Both the position numbers and the translations under genes were made by a program. Positions 11,891-24,600 of a DNA stretch of 64,000 bases are shown in pieces. Positions within the stretch are counted from its first letter, which is position 1; each line of letters begins with the position of its first letter. Below the pieces are notes generated by a model. It was not told where the DNA came from. It saw nothing but the letters and a program-made list of their open reading frames with translations, and ran no database searches. Location: NCBI GenBank assembly GCA_002943765.1, contig PQWQ01000006.1, positions 1,488,001 to 1,552,000 of the forward strand. The letters run 5' to 3'. The stretch comes from Psoroptes ovis. Taxonomy: Eukaryota; Arthropoda; Arachnida; Sarcoptiformes; Psoroptidae.

Positions 11891-11915
11891 AAAAAAAAAA
11901 AAAAAAAAAAAAAAA
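11891..11915. repeat. Poly-A tract, 25 nt
   Basis: An uninterrupted run of 25 A. There is no recognisable retroposon body next to it, so it is listed only as a homopolymer tract. Confidence 0.9.
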
Positions 11916-14673
11916 CAATCTTGACTTAAGAATGATTAATGATGTTTATGTTTATAATGATAAATTCACTGGGAATACTTCATGAATAATAGTTTTAATA
12001 TTTTGTTTTGCATCAATGCAACAATTCAATAATGATGATAATGATAATGTTTTGATGTAAATGAATATTTGAAAATGTTTTTTTCTTAAGCAAAATTCAT
12101 GACAAAAATAGAAGAAAAAACAATCAATTTTTAGTACAATTCCATTTTAGAATTTCAATAATATGGTAAAACATTCAAAATATTATCTCAAACAAGTGCA
12201 TATTAATAAATCATTTATTCTATATTTGATTGAACAATAATGCGATCATCATTTTCGTGTAAATATCTTCATCATTGTTCACATACATAGACATTGAAAA
12301 TCAATTTTCAATCAATAAATATCATATAATTTAATCAATGTAATCAAGTTGAATTCAAAATTTCAAATATATGTAAAATATTTGCTTAATCAATTCAAAA
12401 TTAAATTCAACCAACATAATATCACTTGCAACGAATTCAGTCTATTTCATGTCAAACATATTTCAAATCCGATCATTTCATTCAAAAAAAAATATATACT
12501 TGTACTTACTCATAAATTTCTCTATATTTCAATAGCTGTTAGGATTATCATCACAAGTAACAGCAACACGACAACTAATACATAACATCTTTGTTTTTGT
12601 TTCTTGAATGAATTCAATGAAATAAATGAATGAATGAATATATGAGATCCCCTAATAACAAGACCCGCATATCAAGCAAACACACATGAAATATTCAAAC
12701 AACCAAAATACACACGCAAACACTTTGTATTCATGCAGGCTTTACATCAATAGATATCAGGCGTAATAGGATTTTTGTTATGCCAAAATCGGCGCCTATT
12801 TCACTACGCATCCTTTGTTTTTTATTTCTTTGATTTTTATTTGAGAAAATAAACATATCCACATAAAGATTAGAAACCAGAAAATTTGAACACCACATAT
12901 TGTGAAGTCTAGAATCAACGCAATGGTGGGAAACCAATGAGATTTTTGGCGCATATGAATAATTGTTGCTGTATTCATACATTTTGAATAAAAAATATAT
13001 ATGAATGACATTTTGATTTTTGCACAATTTTATGAGGAAAAAAATGCTATGAATAAGTGCATTTTAATATAAATGAACACATGCATTTTGGATACATTTT
13101 CTCTAGAGAAAAATGTGAATGAATAAATGAATAATAATGATCAACCAGGATATTGTTTAAGCATCATTGTTGAATTCATTCAAAAGAGTTTATTATTATC
13201 ATTGTGGTTTCACAATATACATACAGATGTATTTAGGTTTCTAAGGCTAACAATAAACCATAAAACATGTCAGAAATATATGTTGTATTAATTATCATTG
13301 GTGATACAAGATTTGTTCTACTTATTTTTTGTTTCATTTGGTTCATTAGAACATGGAATCTATGTACCGTGGATGATGTTGTTGAAATGTATATGGAATC
13401 GATAAATCATTGATTCAGCAGTTCATTCATCAAATGAATGAATGAAAATGGAGAAAGTTTTAACGGAATAATGGAAATTTGTTCAATTTTACTTTTTTTA
13501 ATAAAAAAGCCTGATTCATTTTGTATTCGCTTCATTTATTTTCAATCAAAAACATTTGATGTACATGCTGAATTTCAAATCTGACATTTTAATTATCAAC
13601 ATTTCGATGAGGAAATTTTCAATATCAAAGAAACGAAAATCAATCAATTAATTAATTGATTTGATTAATCGAAGTAATTAATTAATTATTCATCGTAAAT
13701 TTATCAACAAATCAATCAATACTTACATTATCAATTGCATATGATTGAATGATTGATTTGTTTCGGCAAAAAAAACTGAAACAAATAAACAAAGAAAAAA
13801 CCATTGAAATATCACGAAAGTAAATTGACAATTTCTTATCTAAATATTTCGATCGATATATATAATTTAAATAAAAATTCAAGTTCAAAGTCAATTTCTT
13901 TCAATTTTTTTCAAATGGAAAAAACTGATTTCAATTCCAATTATAAACAAAACGAATGTGAATTTTATGGTTTATATTTTTTTCTAGTGTGAACATTTTC
14001 GATCGTACCATCATCATAAAAACCATAAACTTGTGGTTCTAGTTGATGCTGTTGTTGTTGTTGTCAAGGACAATTTTCAAAAATCATCATTAATTTATAT
14101 TAAACTATCAATTTAATTCAATTGAAAGTGATATGTCATTTTTCATTTTTTTTTTTTTTTCGTTGGACTGATTATGATTTAGAAAGTAAAAAGTTTCATG
14201 GATAACAAGAGTATTATTTTTGATGATTTTGATTCTACGAAAAAAATCCATTCATTTTGGCAACACAAATAAGAAATGCAATGATATCGTATGAGATGGT
14301 CGCATTTACCAAGGATCCACCATCGACCCAAATTCATTGATATATTCTTAATCATTATCATTAAATTATTTATTTTCATTTAGGATTGTTTAAATTAGGA
14401 TTATTCAAGATTTTTCATATGATCATTATTACTCAGTTTTGTATAAACTTATTATTGATTTAAGTAAATTTAATTTCGATTTCCTGTTATCATTTGTCAA
14501 TTTTTTTTTGTTGTTTATTAATCATTCATTAATTCATTCTAATTCCAATTCAATATTTTTTGAATTAAACTTCAAATGTGAGACAAATAATGATCATCGT
14601 ATGTAGATCATGGACATCGTAAAAATGAGTAAATCGATTGAATGTAATTTTTTCAAATATAATTTTGAACTGT

Positions 14674-14691
14674 ATTTTTCGCGCGAAAAAT
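14674..14691. promoter_or_regulatory. Perfect CGCG-centred palindrome, E2F-like
   Basis: ATTTTTCGCGCGAAAAAT is an exact 18-bp palindrome containing TTTCGCGC on both strands, which matches the E2F/DP consensus TTTSGCGC. It lies about 0.95 kb upstream of the GTP cyclohydrolase start. Binding is inference only. Similar but shorter palindromes recur at 7279-7290 and 43100-43115. Confidence 0.3.
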
Positions 14692-15629
14692 TTCAAAAAT
14701 AAAAATCTAGCAAGATTGATGCTCCCATCTGACGACGAACATTTGAAACATTTTTATTAAAAATTAATTTTTTGAATTTTTCCAAGATTTTTTTAAAAAC
14801 ATATTTGATTCGATAAAATGATTAGATATGAATACCTGTTTTTTCCCCATGATTTTTTAATAAATTACGAACTTCATCCAATAGAAGATAGTTCACGTGT
14901 TCATAGATAATGGAGAAAAAAATATAAATACAGGAAAATTTTCATTTCAAATAAATTATCAGGAAGAATTTTTCATCCATTTTTGTGCTATGAGCATGTG
15001 ATTTATTATCATTATGTTACATAGTTGATTTACGATTTAAAAAATTACATACATGTGAAATCAACACAAAATCAATGCAACAAAATAAATGTCCACCTTT
15101 TTGTTGCTTCTGCGTCATTCTTTTGTCATCATCACCATCAATATCATCATCTTGGAAACACACACATATGCATAGAGAAATTACGGTGATAAAATAGAAA
15201 AAAAGATGTTAATCGATGATAACGCTTTGAATGGTGTATGGGCAATGAAGATGGAGAAATTATTTGAACACTTACCAATGAAATCAATGTGAGAAAATAT
15301 TTCAAATCCATTTATGAGATAGATAGCGAAATGAAAACGACATTTGCAGTAAGCTTTATCGTGTGCAAATGTGCCCATGTTATAAATATTTGAAAATTGT
15401 CATTTGCAATTTGAACATCTTTACAACTTTGAATTGGTCAAAATAAGTTTTGATACAAGAGGTCGTTGATAAAAGATCATATTGGTAGTAACAGGTGATC
15501 CTGAATGATATGCAATGTTGTGGAACTAATTAAAAGTCATCATCACAAGGCTATCTAATTTATTTTCATATTTGATAATTTTTTTCATCATAATTCTGAA
15601 ATTCGGTTCATTTTTTTCGTAATTTAACA

Positions 15630-17558
15630 ATGTCATATTTAAATAATAATGGTGGAACCAATAATAATATCGATGATAGCAAAAATAATAATGGGATCGA
15701 TGATAAGAGTACCAATGCAAATCAATCATTAATAGTATCACCACAAAAACGATTATCATTAATTAATCGATTAAAAAATCCAGCAACAAAATATGATTCA
15801 GAAGAATATGATGAATATATGTCCAAAGGTAATGAAGACCGTGAAATAATTGTCGATCGATTGACAAAACATTATCATAATATATTGCTGGATATCGGTG
15901 AAGATCCTACAAAGCGACAAGGTTTACATAAAACACCTGAACGTGCAGCTAAAGCATTTCGTTATTATACTTGTGGTTATAATTTAAAACTTGAAGGTAT
16001 GTAAAATTGCAAAAAAAACTAAAATTCATGAATTAATTATTTTCAATATTCGAATGTGCGCAAAGATATATTGAACGATGCAATATTCAATGAAGATCAT
16101 GATGAAATGGTTATTGTTAAAGATATTGAAATGTTTTCATTATGTGAACATCATTTAACACCGATCATTGGTCATGTAAGTGCATTTTTTATTTCAAAGA
16201 AGAAAAATCGATAAATAAATAAATTGAATTGTCAAAAACATGAACAATAAATGAATGAGCAATAAATTAAATTAAAAGTCAAATTTTGAAAAAAATAATT
16301 GGAGCAATATTTTTTTCATTATTCACACTGATTCACATATTTATTGATGTGAATTTAACAATAAGAAAAATAATTGATTCTCTTTTTCATAAATCGATTG
16401 ACAATTGATCTTGACTAATATTGAATGAATTTTTCTTCATTGTTATTACTGATAATAATGATGATGATGATCATATGAATTTTTATCAAGTTTATTGAAT
16501 GGAATGTGTGTCTGTGTGTGTGGGAAACAAATATGTAATAATAATAGATAATAATTGAACAATTGAACATTGTTCAGTTTCACTTTCACAAAGATATCAA
16601 TTCTGCATTATTATCGTTAATAATGTTTCCTTTCATATTCTCTATTTGAATCTGATGTTATGAGTTTCTATGGTGAAAATTTGAAATTTTTTTCGCCAGT
16701 CAATGTGATTTGCAATTATTATTCAAAAGCGAAATAAATTCTTTCAATAAAAAAATTCAATAAAGAGATAAAGTTTCAATGTTATTATTGATAACAATAT
16801 CGAAAGATTATTTACTTGAAGTATCTATTGTGTGTTCAATATTGAATATTCTCGCTTATTATTGTTCACAGATAAAAGCAGAAAATATTGATTCTTTTTT
16901 ATTGAGAATAGAATCGACATACGCTAACATTTAAAAATCTATTGAATTTTAATCATGCTATTAATTCCAATATTTCCAGGGTATTTCTATCTATTTTCAA
17001 TTATATTTAATGATGTAAATGCTACATTATGCATCAAAGATGAAATTGAAAGGAGATGACAATTAAAATGATTCAAGATTAATGAGATTAATTTGATTCA
17101 ACTTGTGATCATCGCTATCATGATCATTGAATTATTATTTGTAATTTTGAATGTGTTTTTACAATGATCAATTTTTTCTATTAATAATTGAACAGGTATC
17201 AATTGGTTATTTACCAAATAAAAAAGTACTTGGCCTCAGTAAATTAGCACGTGTGGTTGAAATGTATTCAAGACGTTTACAAGTACAAGAGCGTTTGACT
17301 AAACAAATCGCTACAGCGATTGTTGAAGCTGTTAATCCAAGTGGTGTTGGTGTCGTTATTGAAGCTGCGTAAGTTTCATATACATTCAAATTAATTATAA
17401 ATACATTTTTTCTGTTTTGAACATGTATCATCAGACATATGTGTATGATAATGAGAGGTGTACAAAAAATCAACAGTAAAACCATGACAAGCTGTATGCT
17501 GGGCGAATTTCGTGATAACCCAAAAACACGTGAAGAATTTTTATCATTAATCCGTTGA
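15630..17558 (+). CDS. Pu: GTP cyclohydrolase I
   Basis: Four exons (15630-15996, 16066-16175, 17196-17368, 17435-17558) join in frame to encode 257 aa. It converts GTP to 7,8-dihydroneopterin triphosphate, the first and rate-limiting step of tetrahydrobiopterin synthesis, in the cytosol as a homodecamer. BH4 is the cofactor of the Phe, Tyr and Trp hydroxylases. Residues 1-60 are a low-complexity Asn-rich leader, as in animal enzymes with variable N-termini. The catalytic core follows: HDEMVIVKDIEMFSLCEHHL, GYLPNKKVLGLSKLARVVE, YSRRLQVQERLTKQIA and HMCMIMRGVQKINSK. The zinc ligands are Cys149, His152 and Cys220. EAAHMCM replaces the usual EATHMCM. A TGA lies in frame upstream of the ATG. Intron 2 is long (1020 nt); the others are 66-69 nt. 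The gene converges on the SR-protein gene. The symbol follows Drosophila Punch. Confidence 0.96.
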
Positions 17559-18048
17559 ATCAATTAATTGAATTAATTTCATCACAAAATCATCATATTC
17601 ATAGTTAAAAAATTACCATGGTTTAAGGTAGTATGATTGACTTATAGTAATAATTAATATGAATATTATATCAAACTTAGTGTTAATTTTTTTCCGTTTT
17701 TGTTTTATTTATAATCATGATAATAATGACAATAATTGATTGATTGGAATTAAAATAATTAAAAAATCTAAAAAAAAATTATATGACACTATTCAAACAT
17801 AATTCAATCGATTATTTGTTGAAGAATTAATCTTATTAGATTCGCATATTGATTCTTTGAAGAACAATATTGATGATAATTTTCAAATGAAGACCAAAAA
17901 ATTTTTCTATTAGGGTTTTGTGTATATTCCAAACAGTGATTAAATCATAATTATTGAATAATAAGATTGAAGAAATGCATGATGATTAAAAATGATGGAT
18001 CGCGAAAAAGTTGAAGACAGTGAATTTCAATACGGGCTTTGAGATGGA

Positions 18049-18054
18049 ATAAAT
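18049..18054 (+). terminator. Candidate polyadenylation signal of GTP cyclohydrolase
   Basis: AATAAA on the plus strand lies about 490 nt past the stop codon and just before the convergent SR-protein coding end. Another usable but weaker word, ATTAAA, occurs about 200 nt after the stop, so the true site is uncertain. Confidence 0.3.
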
Positions 18055-18120
18055 AAAATTGAATTACTTTTTGAAGTTCGAAGATTAATTTGAATAAATT
18101 TTGAATGCAATGATTAAATT

Positions 18121-19797
18121 TCACATATACCTTGGATTTCCATATCCACCGCCCATTGGCGCAAAACCTTGTGACATTGGTTCAGCGCGTGGCGGATGAT
18201 ATTTATTACTGTCATTCATCATATATTATCAGTAGATTTTCAATTACGAAGAATTTTTTAGAATATCAGGCGATTTACATAAAATAATCATTGTGATATG
18301 GCGATAGAAAGGAACGAAAAGAAGAGATCAAAATAATAATTTTTTCATAAATATTTTTAAATACAATTCAATGAAAATTTGATGAAAAAAATCTGTACTC
18401 GAAATATTGAGAATAAATGCAATCCAATTAAAACATCTCTAATTTAAATATTTGTGAAGAATATTGTAGCAAAGGTAGCAGAAGAGATTAGTTATTCAAA
18501 TCAAATTATGCGATAAAAGAACAAATATCATTCGTTGATTAATCAAATATAATGAGAATAAAATTTATAAAAATGTTCGTAAATTTAAAATTTTGAGATA
18601 ATTTCTAGGACTTTTATCAAAATTATTATCACATATCAATTGATTCATCATTAATGTCAAGATGAATTATCACATGCGATTCTTTTATATGAATATGTGG
18701 AGATTTGTACATTTGAATTTGATTCAAATACACACATATCACAGTCGAGATCATTGAACATGTAGAACATTTTTTTTGTGATCAACTCATTATTATGTTC
18801 ATTGAATATCTAATTGCGAATATAATCCAATAGTTATTGATTGGACTATACAATGATGATAATTTTTAGTATCGAATACTGAATGATTGGCGTTTTCTGT
18901 TTATACTTTTGTAGTGAGTTGTAAGATATTATATTATGATAGGATAAGTTATTAAGAGAATCACCTATATTTTCATGGGTGTTTATCTATGGGAATCGGT
19001 TTGAAAATTGACTGGTATTTTTGGTTTTGCAGTGCAAAATTCGTTTATGTAAATTTAGTAGAATACATTCGCATAGCATAAAATGAAAAAAAATTAAAAA
19101 TTAATCTAAATAAGTAAAATTCAAATTTTTTTTTTTACATTACCTTCTTCCATTTGGCGAGCGGGAACGTCTGGGAGCACCGCCATAAGGCCGATCATTT
19201 CGACCATATCTTGGTGGTCCACCACCACCACCACCTGATGGGAAACGACCACCACTATTACCACCAGGTGGGAACGGACGGCGTTTATCACCACCATCAA
19301 AACGTCCACCACCATTGCCACCGAAATTTCCGCCATCACGATTAATGCGGCGAAAACCCCCGCCATTATTACGATACCCGCCATCATTATTATTAAAACC
19401 GCGAGGTCCACCACCACCGAATGAACGTGGGCCGCCATCAAAACGTCCATTACCAGGACCGCGACGATTATTTGGTCGCGATTTACCGCCATGGCTATGT
19501 TCGACCCGAATTTTATTGGCTGAACCTAAAAATGGTTTACCATTCATTTCATTGACAGCCATTTCGGCTTCAGAGATATGATCATATTCAACAAATGCAA
19601 ATCCAGGTGGGTTTTGTGCTACCCAAACATTTGTCAATTTTCCGAAACGTCCAAATTCAGTTTCAATATCTTCAAATATTTAAAAATAATAAGAAAATGA
19701 AAAATAATCAAATGTTTTCTTTACCTTCTTTGGTGACACGATCACCGATACCGCCAATGAAAACACGATTACGACGATCTGATGGTATGACAGGCAT
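18121..19797 (-). CDS. SRSF3/SRSF7-like RNA-binding protein
   Basis: Exons 19725-19797, 19144-19669 and 18121-18208 join in frame to give 228 aa. A TGA is in frame upstream of the ATG. Residues 11-84 form one RRM, with RNP2 as VFIGGI (12-17) and RNP1 within NPPGFAFVEY (44-53). WVAQNPPGFAFVEY closely matches the SRSF3/SRSF7/Rbp1 signature WVARNPPGFAFVEF, so the protein probably binds pre-mRNA and acts in splicing or export in the nucleus. The C-terminal half is Gly/Arg/Asn-rich (GGGG, RRxxR blocks), with only a short RSRSPNGR stretch instead of a long RS domain. If the second intron (935 nt) is retained, AGG is followed at once by TAA, giving a form that ends SPNGRR. Spliced, it gains a tail beginning NKYHPPRAEP and ending GNPRYM. 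The last exon is short and less certain than the rest. Confidence 0.85.
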
Positions 19798-20069
19798 TTT
19801 TATTCAATATAAAGTAATGATAAATGTATTGATTGAAATTTAATTACAATTGATTTTTCTTTTATTTTATATTTTACAAATTATTTGTGCTTAATAATGA
19901 TAGACAAAAAAAAACAAAATGGAGTCACTTGAACTGATCAACAAAGAAACAATGAACTTAAATCGTCATCGATTGAGCTTGCGTGTTTGAAGAAAAAAAA
20001 ATTTGACAACAAAATCTAGCGTCATCTGTCGCCTAATAAAAAAAGCCTTAAATTTTCAAAAATTTTCTT

Positions 20070-21175
20070 TTAATTAATTTTCTTCATTTTCAATGGTTTA
20101 GTCTTAATGATTGAACTTTGTTGTTGTTGGTGTTGCTGTAATATCGGTGATTTTAAAATTTGATCAATAGCTTTCAAATGATTTGTTAATGGTGATTGCT
20201 TTTGCTGCTGTTGTTGTTGTTTATTACTATCAAAAACAGTTGTTATTGTTGTTTGTTTGTATAAATAATCATATTCTTGTAGTATCATTGGAAACCATGG
20301 ATGGTTGCAAACATCATTGATATTTGGACGTAAATCAGGAACTGGTTCTAATAATTTATCAATTAAATCTTTAATATCGGCCGATAATTTAAATTCGATA
20401 GGTTCACGTAATTTGTAACGACGTTGCAATTGACATTCATACATTTTTTCTCTATCACTTTTATCAAATGGATATATTTTATTAATCATAATAAATAACA
20501 TGATTCCAAGGCACCAAATATCAGCAGCAAATGGATTGTATGGTATTTGTTTAAGAATTTCTGGTGGATTGTAAGAAGGTGTGCCACAATATGTGTTACA
20601 TTTTTGTACTTGTCCATCATCCATTACAATGACGAAACGACTAAAACCAAAATCAGTCAATATTGGATTCCAATGTGAATCCAAAAGGATGTTGTCTAAT
20701 TTCAAATCACTTTAAAAGCGAATTCCAATAATTGGAAATTAAATTGTTATTACAGCTCATAAGCTTTATGATGAAATACGTACCGGTGTGCGATATGATG
20801 CTCATGCAAATATTTGACAGCTCTGGCTATTGGACAAAACCATAATCTAGCATGCCACTCGCATATTTCACCTTCATTACGTATACGATTGCCGATGGTA
20901 CCGTTGGTGGCATAATCCATTACGATATATATTTTACATTGTGAACGCAATAATTTCTGTATTTTAATACAATTCGGATGTCTCAAGTTGCTAATAATTT
21001 GTAATTCACGTTTAATATCATCATCTAATTTTGTATTATTTGCATTTTCAATGTGAACAATTTTGATTGCAACAAATTTATTTTCAGGCAAATATTCAGC
21101 CTTATAAACACGTGCTTGTCCACCTGAATCGATTTTCATTAGATTCGCATAGCCACGTTTGAACAATACATCCAT
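20070..21175 (-). CDS. TSSK-like serine/threonine protein kinase
   Basis: Two exons (20784-21175 and 20070-20709), split by a 74-nt intron inside the HRD arginine codon, encode 343 aa. A TGA is in frame upstream. The kinase domain fills residues 9-262. VAIK gives the ATP-anchoring Lys38, with Glu57 in helix C. HRDLKLDN holds Asp132 and Asn137, DFG is at 150-152, PPE at 179-181, DIWCLGIMLF is subdomain IX, and LRPNINDVCNHPWF closes the domain. The catalytic residues are all present, so it should be active. The glycine loop (IDSGGQARV) lacks the first and third glycines, as in several TSSK relatives. The tail is short and Gln-rich. TSSK kinases are typically testis-enriched and act in spermatid development. 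The family placement rests on motif resemblance and is less certain than the kinase call. Confidence 0.88.
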
Positions 21176-21688
21176 TGAGATTATTTTTGAATTTTTTCAT
21201 TGGATTTTGATCAAAAGCAAATAAATATCAACAAACGCAATTTAACTTCAATCATTTTTATTTGAAAATTTTAGAATTTATAAAATTTTATTCGAATTAA
21301 TGAGCGAAAAATGATTTATACAACAATTTTTTAATGATTATTTTTGATATAAATTAAATTCAATAAAACACCATTGATTCCTGTATGGCACAATTCCATG
21401 TCACGATAATGGATTATGCGCCTTACAAATTTAAATAGTTAACATATGCAAAAAAAAATTCATGAAAAAATAAAGTTTTTTTCAATTTACAACTTTTAAG
21501 TAAAAATGATGAAATAGAATTCGTTTTGAAAAGATTCAATGAAGTTTTAAGGCCCCGATTTAGTAAAAATTTAATTTTGCGTATACATATTCCAAAAGTT
21601 TATCCCAATAAAAGATATTAAAGGATGTAAAAAGAGTTGCAAGTCCACCAATGTTCATAGAAGATGAAAAATGTGAAAAAAGTATAAA
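21176..21688. other. Intergenic spacer between kinase and Expanded-like gene
   Basis: This 513-bp spacer must contain the 3' untranslated region of the upstream FERM gene and the kinase promoter, both on the minus strand. A minus-strand AATAAA lies near 21257-21262. No coding sequence was seen. Confidence 0.5.
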
Positions 21689-24600
21689 TTATGAACGAAG
21701 TTTATAAAATTGATGCGTCATTGTAGGCTGAATAATCATTTTAGGTGTTAAACCACCATTGATGATACTGTTTCCAGTTGATGATCGACGAGGTTGTTGG
21801 GATTGATGATGAGATTGATTATGTTTTGATTGAATGTTATTATGATTTGTTGATGATCCATCGACATAAAATTGATTATGCCAACCATTCTGTGCTGGAA
21901 CTGTTGTGGCATTGACATAAGGATTTGATTTATCAATATGCCAACTGATTGGTCGTTGCTCATCATCAGAATAATTTTCATCACGGTTCTTGCCACTATC
22001 ATTATGAACATCATTTCGACGAATCGCTGATTTTGCAATTACTTCATCCACTCTAAACGTGCAAGAACGTTCAACACTTGATGGGCTTGCTCTAGATGGT
22101 GTCGATGATGTTGATGATGATGAAGATGCTGATGTGCAACCACCTGACGAACAATTGCCATTACTATGATGATGCTTATGCTGATTATGACTTGATGTGT
22201 TTGTTATTGCTGATGATGATGTTAAATGTTGCATCGATCGACTTTTACTAGGAGGATGATCCAAAAATCGGTTAGATAATTGAAGACTTGAATCATTGAA
22301 TAAAGCAGTTATTAATGGTAAGTTTAAATCTGAAGTTCGTTGACGCAATTCTTTTAAGCGTAATTCTTTGGATTTCTTTGGTACAGAAGTTGAAGCCGAA
22401 TGTTCTTTCAAAACGTTTGATTTCAAATGCTGATTTGTTGTCTGAAAATTGCGATGAATATATTAATTGACATATATCAAAAAAAATATAATTATGATAC
22501 TCACATTGTGTGGTGTTTGACTAGAAGTTGAGTTTTTGAATGGTGAAACTTGATCAAGAGTTTTTTTGTGATAATCAGCGGATGGCGGAGGCGTTATATA
22601 AATATTCGAATCAAAATTTGCTGACATAGTCTCATTTGGTTTGGAAAAATTCAAGATTAATGGCTGTTTTGACATCGAAGATTCAACTGTATGATTATCA
22701 AAATGATTTTTGTTGATGATTGGCTGTTTAGCAACTACTGTTGAGAGTTGAGAATGCTGAACATTTCTGATAGCAGAATTATCAGTGTTGTTTTTTGTAC
22801 ACATCTGTTGAAACTGATTCATTCTGTCAAAATATAAATTCGGCTCAGACCCGGCTGAAATATTTGCTGAATTTAATGAACATAATGCTTGTCCATTCAA
22901 TAATGATGAAGGTATATTATGATTACTATTTTGTTGATAATGATTGGTAGCATGAACGCATCCACCTTGCAACAGTAAATGTGCCACATTTTTCTGGGCA
23001 GACGATGGACGAGACAATGATGATATTCCGATACGCATACCAGTACGATGAGGATAATTAGATGTTCCAGTTGGCACTGAATTCAATGATGGATATGGTC
23101 GTAATGATAAAACATTTTCAGCAGCAAATTTGTTCAAATTTTTATGCGGTGTCGTTATCAGAGCTTGCACTACTCGACTATATGCATTGTGATCATTTGC
23201 ATTAATCGATGCATTGAATGGAACGTTCTCATAAATATGGGTATTCATCGAAGAATTATCATTACATTTTCGGTCGTTTGCATTTGAACTTTTGCTGCGT
23301 AATCTCCCGGCTGTCACGTGCTGAACTTCATCTTGATTTAGACTAGTGGAATCGATATGAAGTTGTTGTTGCTTCTTATCATGAATTCGTTTCTCTTGAG
23401 CAATTGGAGAATAATGACGCCATTGTGTATAATCATCATCATTATTTTCATCATCATCATCGGACAGATCTGAATCACTATCACTATCTGAAGAATCTAA
23501 CGAAGAATTCAAAGCTGGCGGCGGTGGTATATTATCAATTAATGAATTAAGAATAATTTTTTCCTTTTCTTGTTTTTCAAATTGTTTCAATTCTGCCAAT
23601 TCTATTGAATCAATTGTATTCACATTTGCAGCAGAATTATTGAATGCATCGATAACATCATCAGCTTCGATTCCTTGTTTTAATAAACGTTCTGCTTCAG
23701 GTTTAAGGATGGTCGATAATACTGTAACGTTACTCTTATTATTGCTTGAGCTGTAGCGGTTATTGTTATTATCATTAAAAGACAATGAATCAATTTCATC
23801 ATTCAAATCAGAATAATCTGCGTTAGGAGAATTATTTGATAATTTAGAATCATTAATCTCAAGACAAAGTGAAACTTTTGAAGTATTCTCAGCATTCACA
23901 ATTATTTCAGTTGTGGCAGTTTTCTGTGCTGCTGCAGCAGATGGTATAGTTTTAGCGGTTTTTACTTGTGAATTAGATGATGATGGAGACGGAATGGGAC
24001 TCAATGCTTGATCAGCATTTGTTGTGATCATGATGTTTGATATAGAAATAGAATGTTTTTTATTTCGCATCATGGCAGATTTGGCAGCGAAATTATTCTG
24101 ATGATGATGATTGTTGTTCCGATGATTATCATTGATAGGTTCACTCATCGCTAATGATTCCATCGATACTACGGGCTGTGGAGAACATCCAGATAAGGTG
24201 ATTGCACGATGATGGTGATGATGACCATTTAATGACATGAGTAAATCAGACTCTGGATCAGAATCTTCTTCCCCTAATCCTGAGTGTATTTTATCTGATG
24301 CAATGCCTGATGTGGTATTCGATGATGCATTAGATATAACTGATATTCTTTGCTGATCTTCCACCAATATTCCATCGACTGAATCTTTGATTGAATCATT
24401 GCAATCCATGATACCGAAACAGACTGATGATGATGTTGTTGAAATATCTAAATCAGATGTTATACATTTTTTATGTTTTATTGCCGATTCTGTAGAACTA
24501 TTACTGCTTGCCGATGAACCAAATTCAAAAGGTGATATTGATTTAGACGTATTACTGATTGGGACATTTGTATTATTATTATTATTAGATGCACAGCCAC

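Larger units (their letters stand above)
10886..15629. other. Intergenic region between divergent SLC6 and GTP cyclohydrolase genes
   Basis: The two flanking genes point away from each other, so this 4.7 kb must hold both promoters. I see no coding exon with believable composition. It contains a 25-A run (11891-11915), a 15-T run (14146-14160), a G+C-richer patch near 12730-12960 and an 18-bp perfect palindrome at 14674-14691. Open frames here (for example 12349-12585 and 12731-13027) are low-complexity and overlap on both strands, so they are left out. Confidence 0.55.

Noticed and set aside
12349..13027. Overlapping frames on both strands (12349-12585 plus; 12731-13027 minus)
   Set aside because: Low-complexity composition, competing frames and no exon borders.
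17207..17563. 118-codon minus-strand frame over GTP cyclohydrolase exons 3-4
   Set aside because: Antisense to conserved enzyme exons and crosses their intron.
19154..19581. Frames on both strands over the SR-protein Gly-rich region, including a His-rich and a Pro-rich one
   Set aside because: They are by-products of the repetitive Gly/Arg codons in the real frame.
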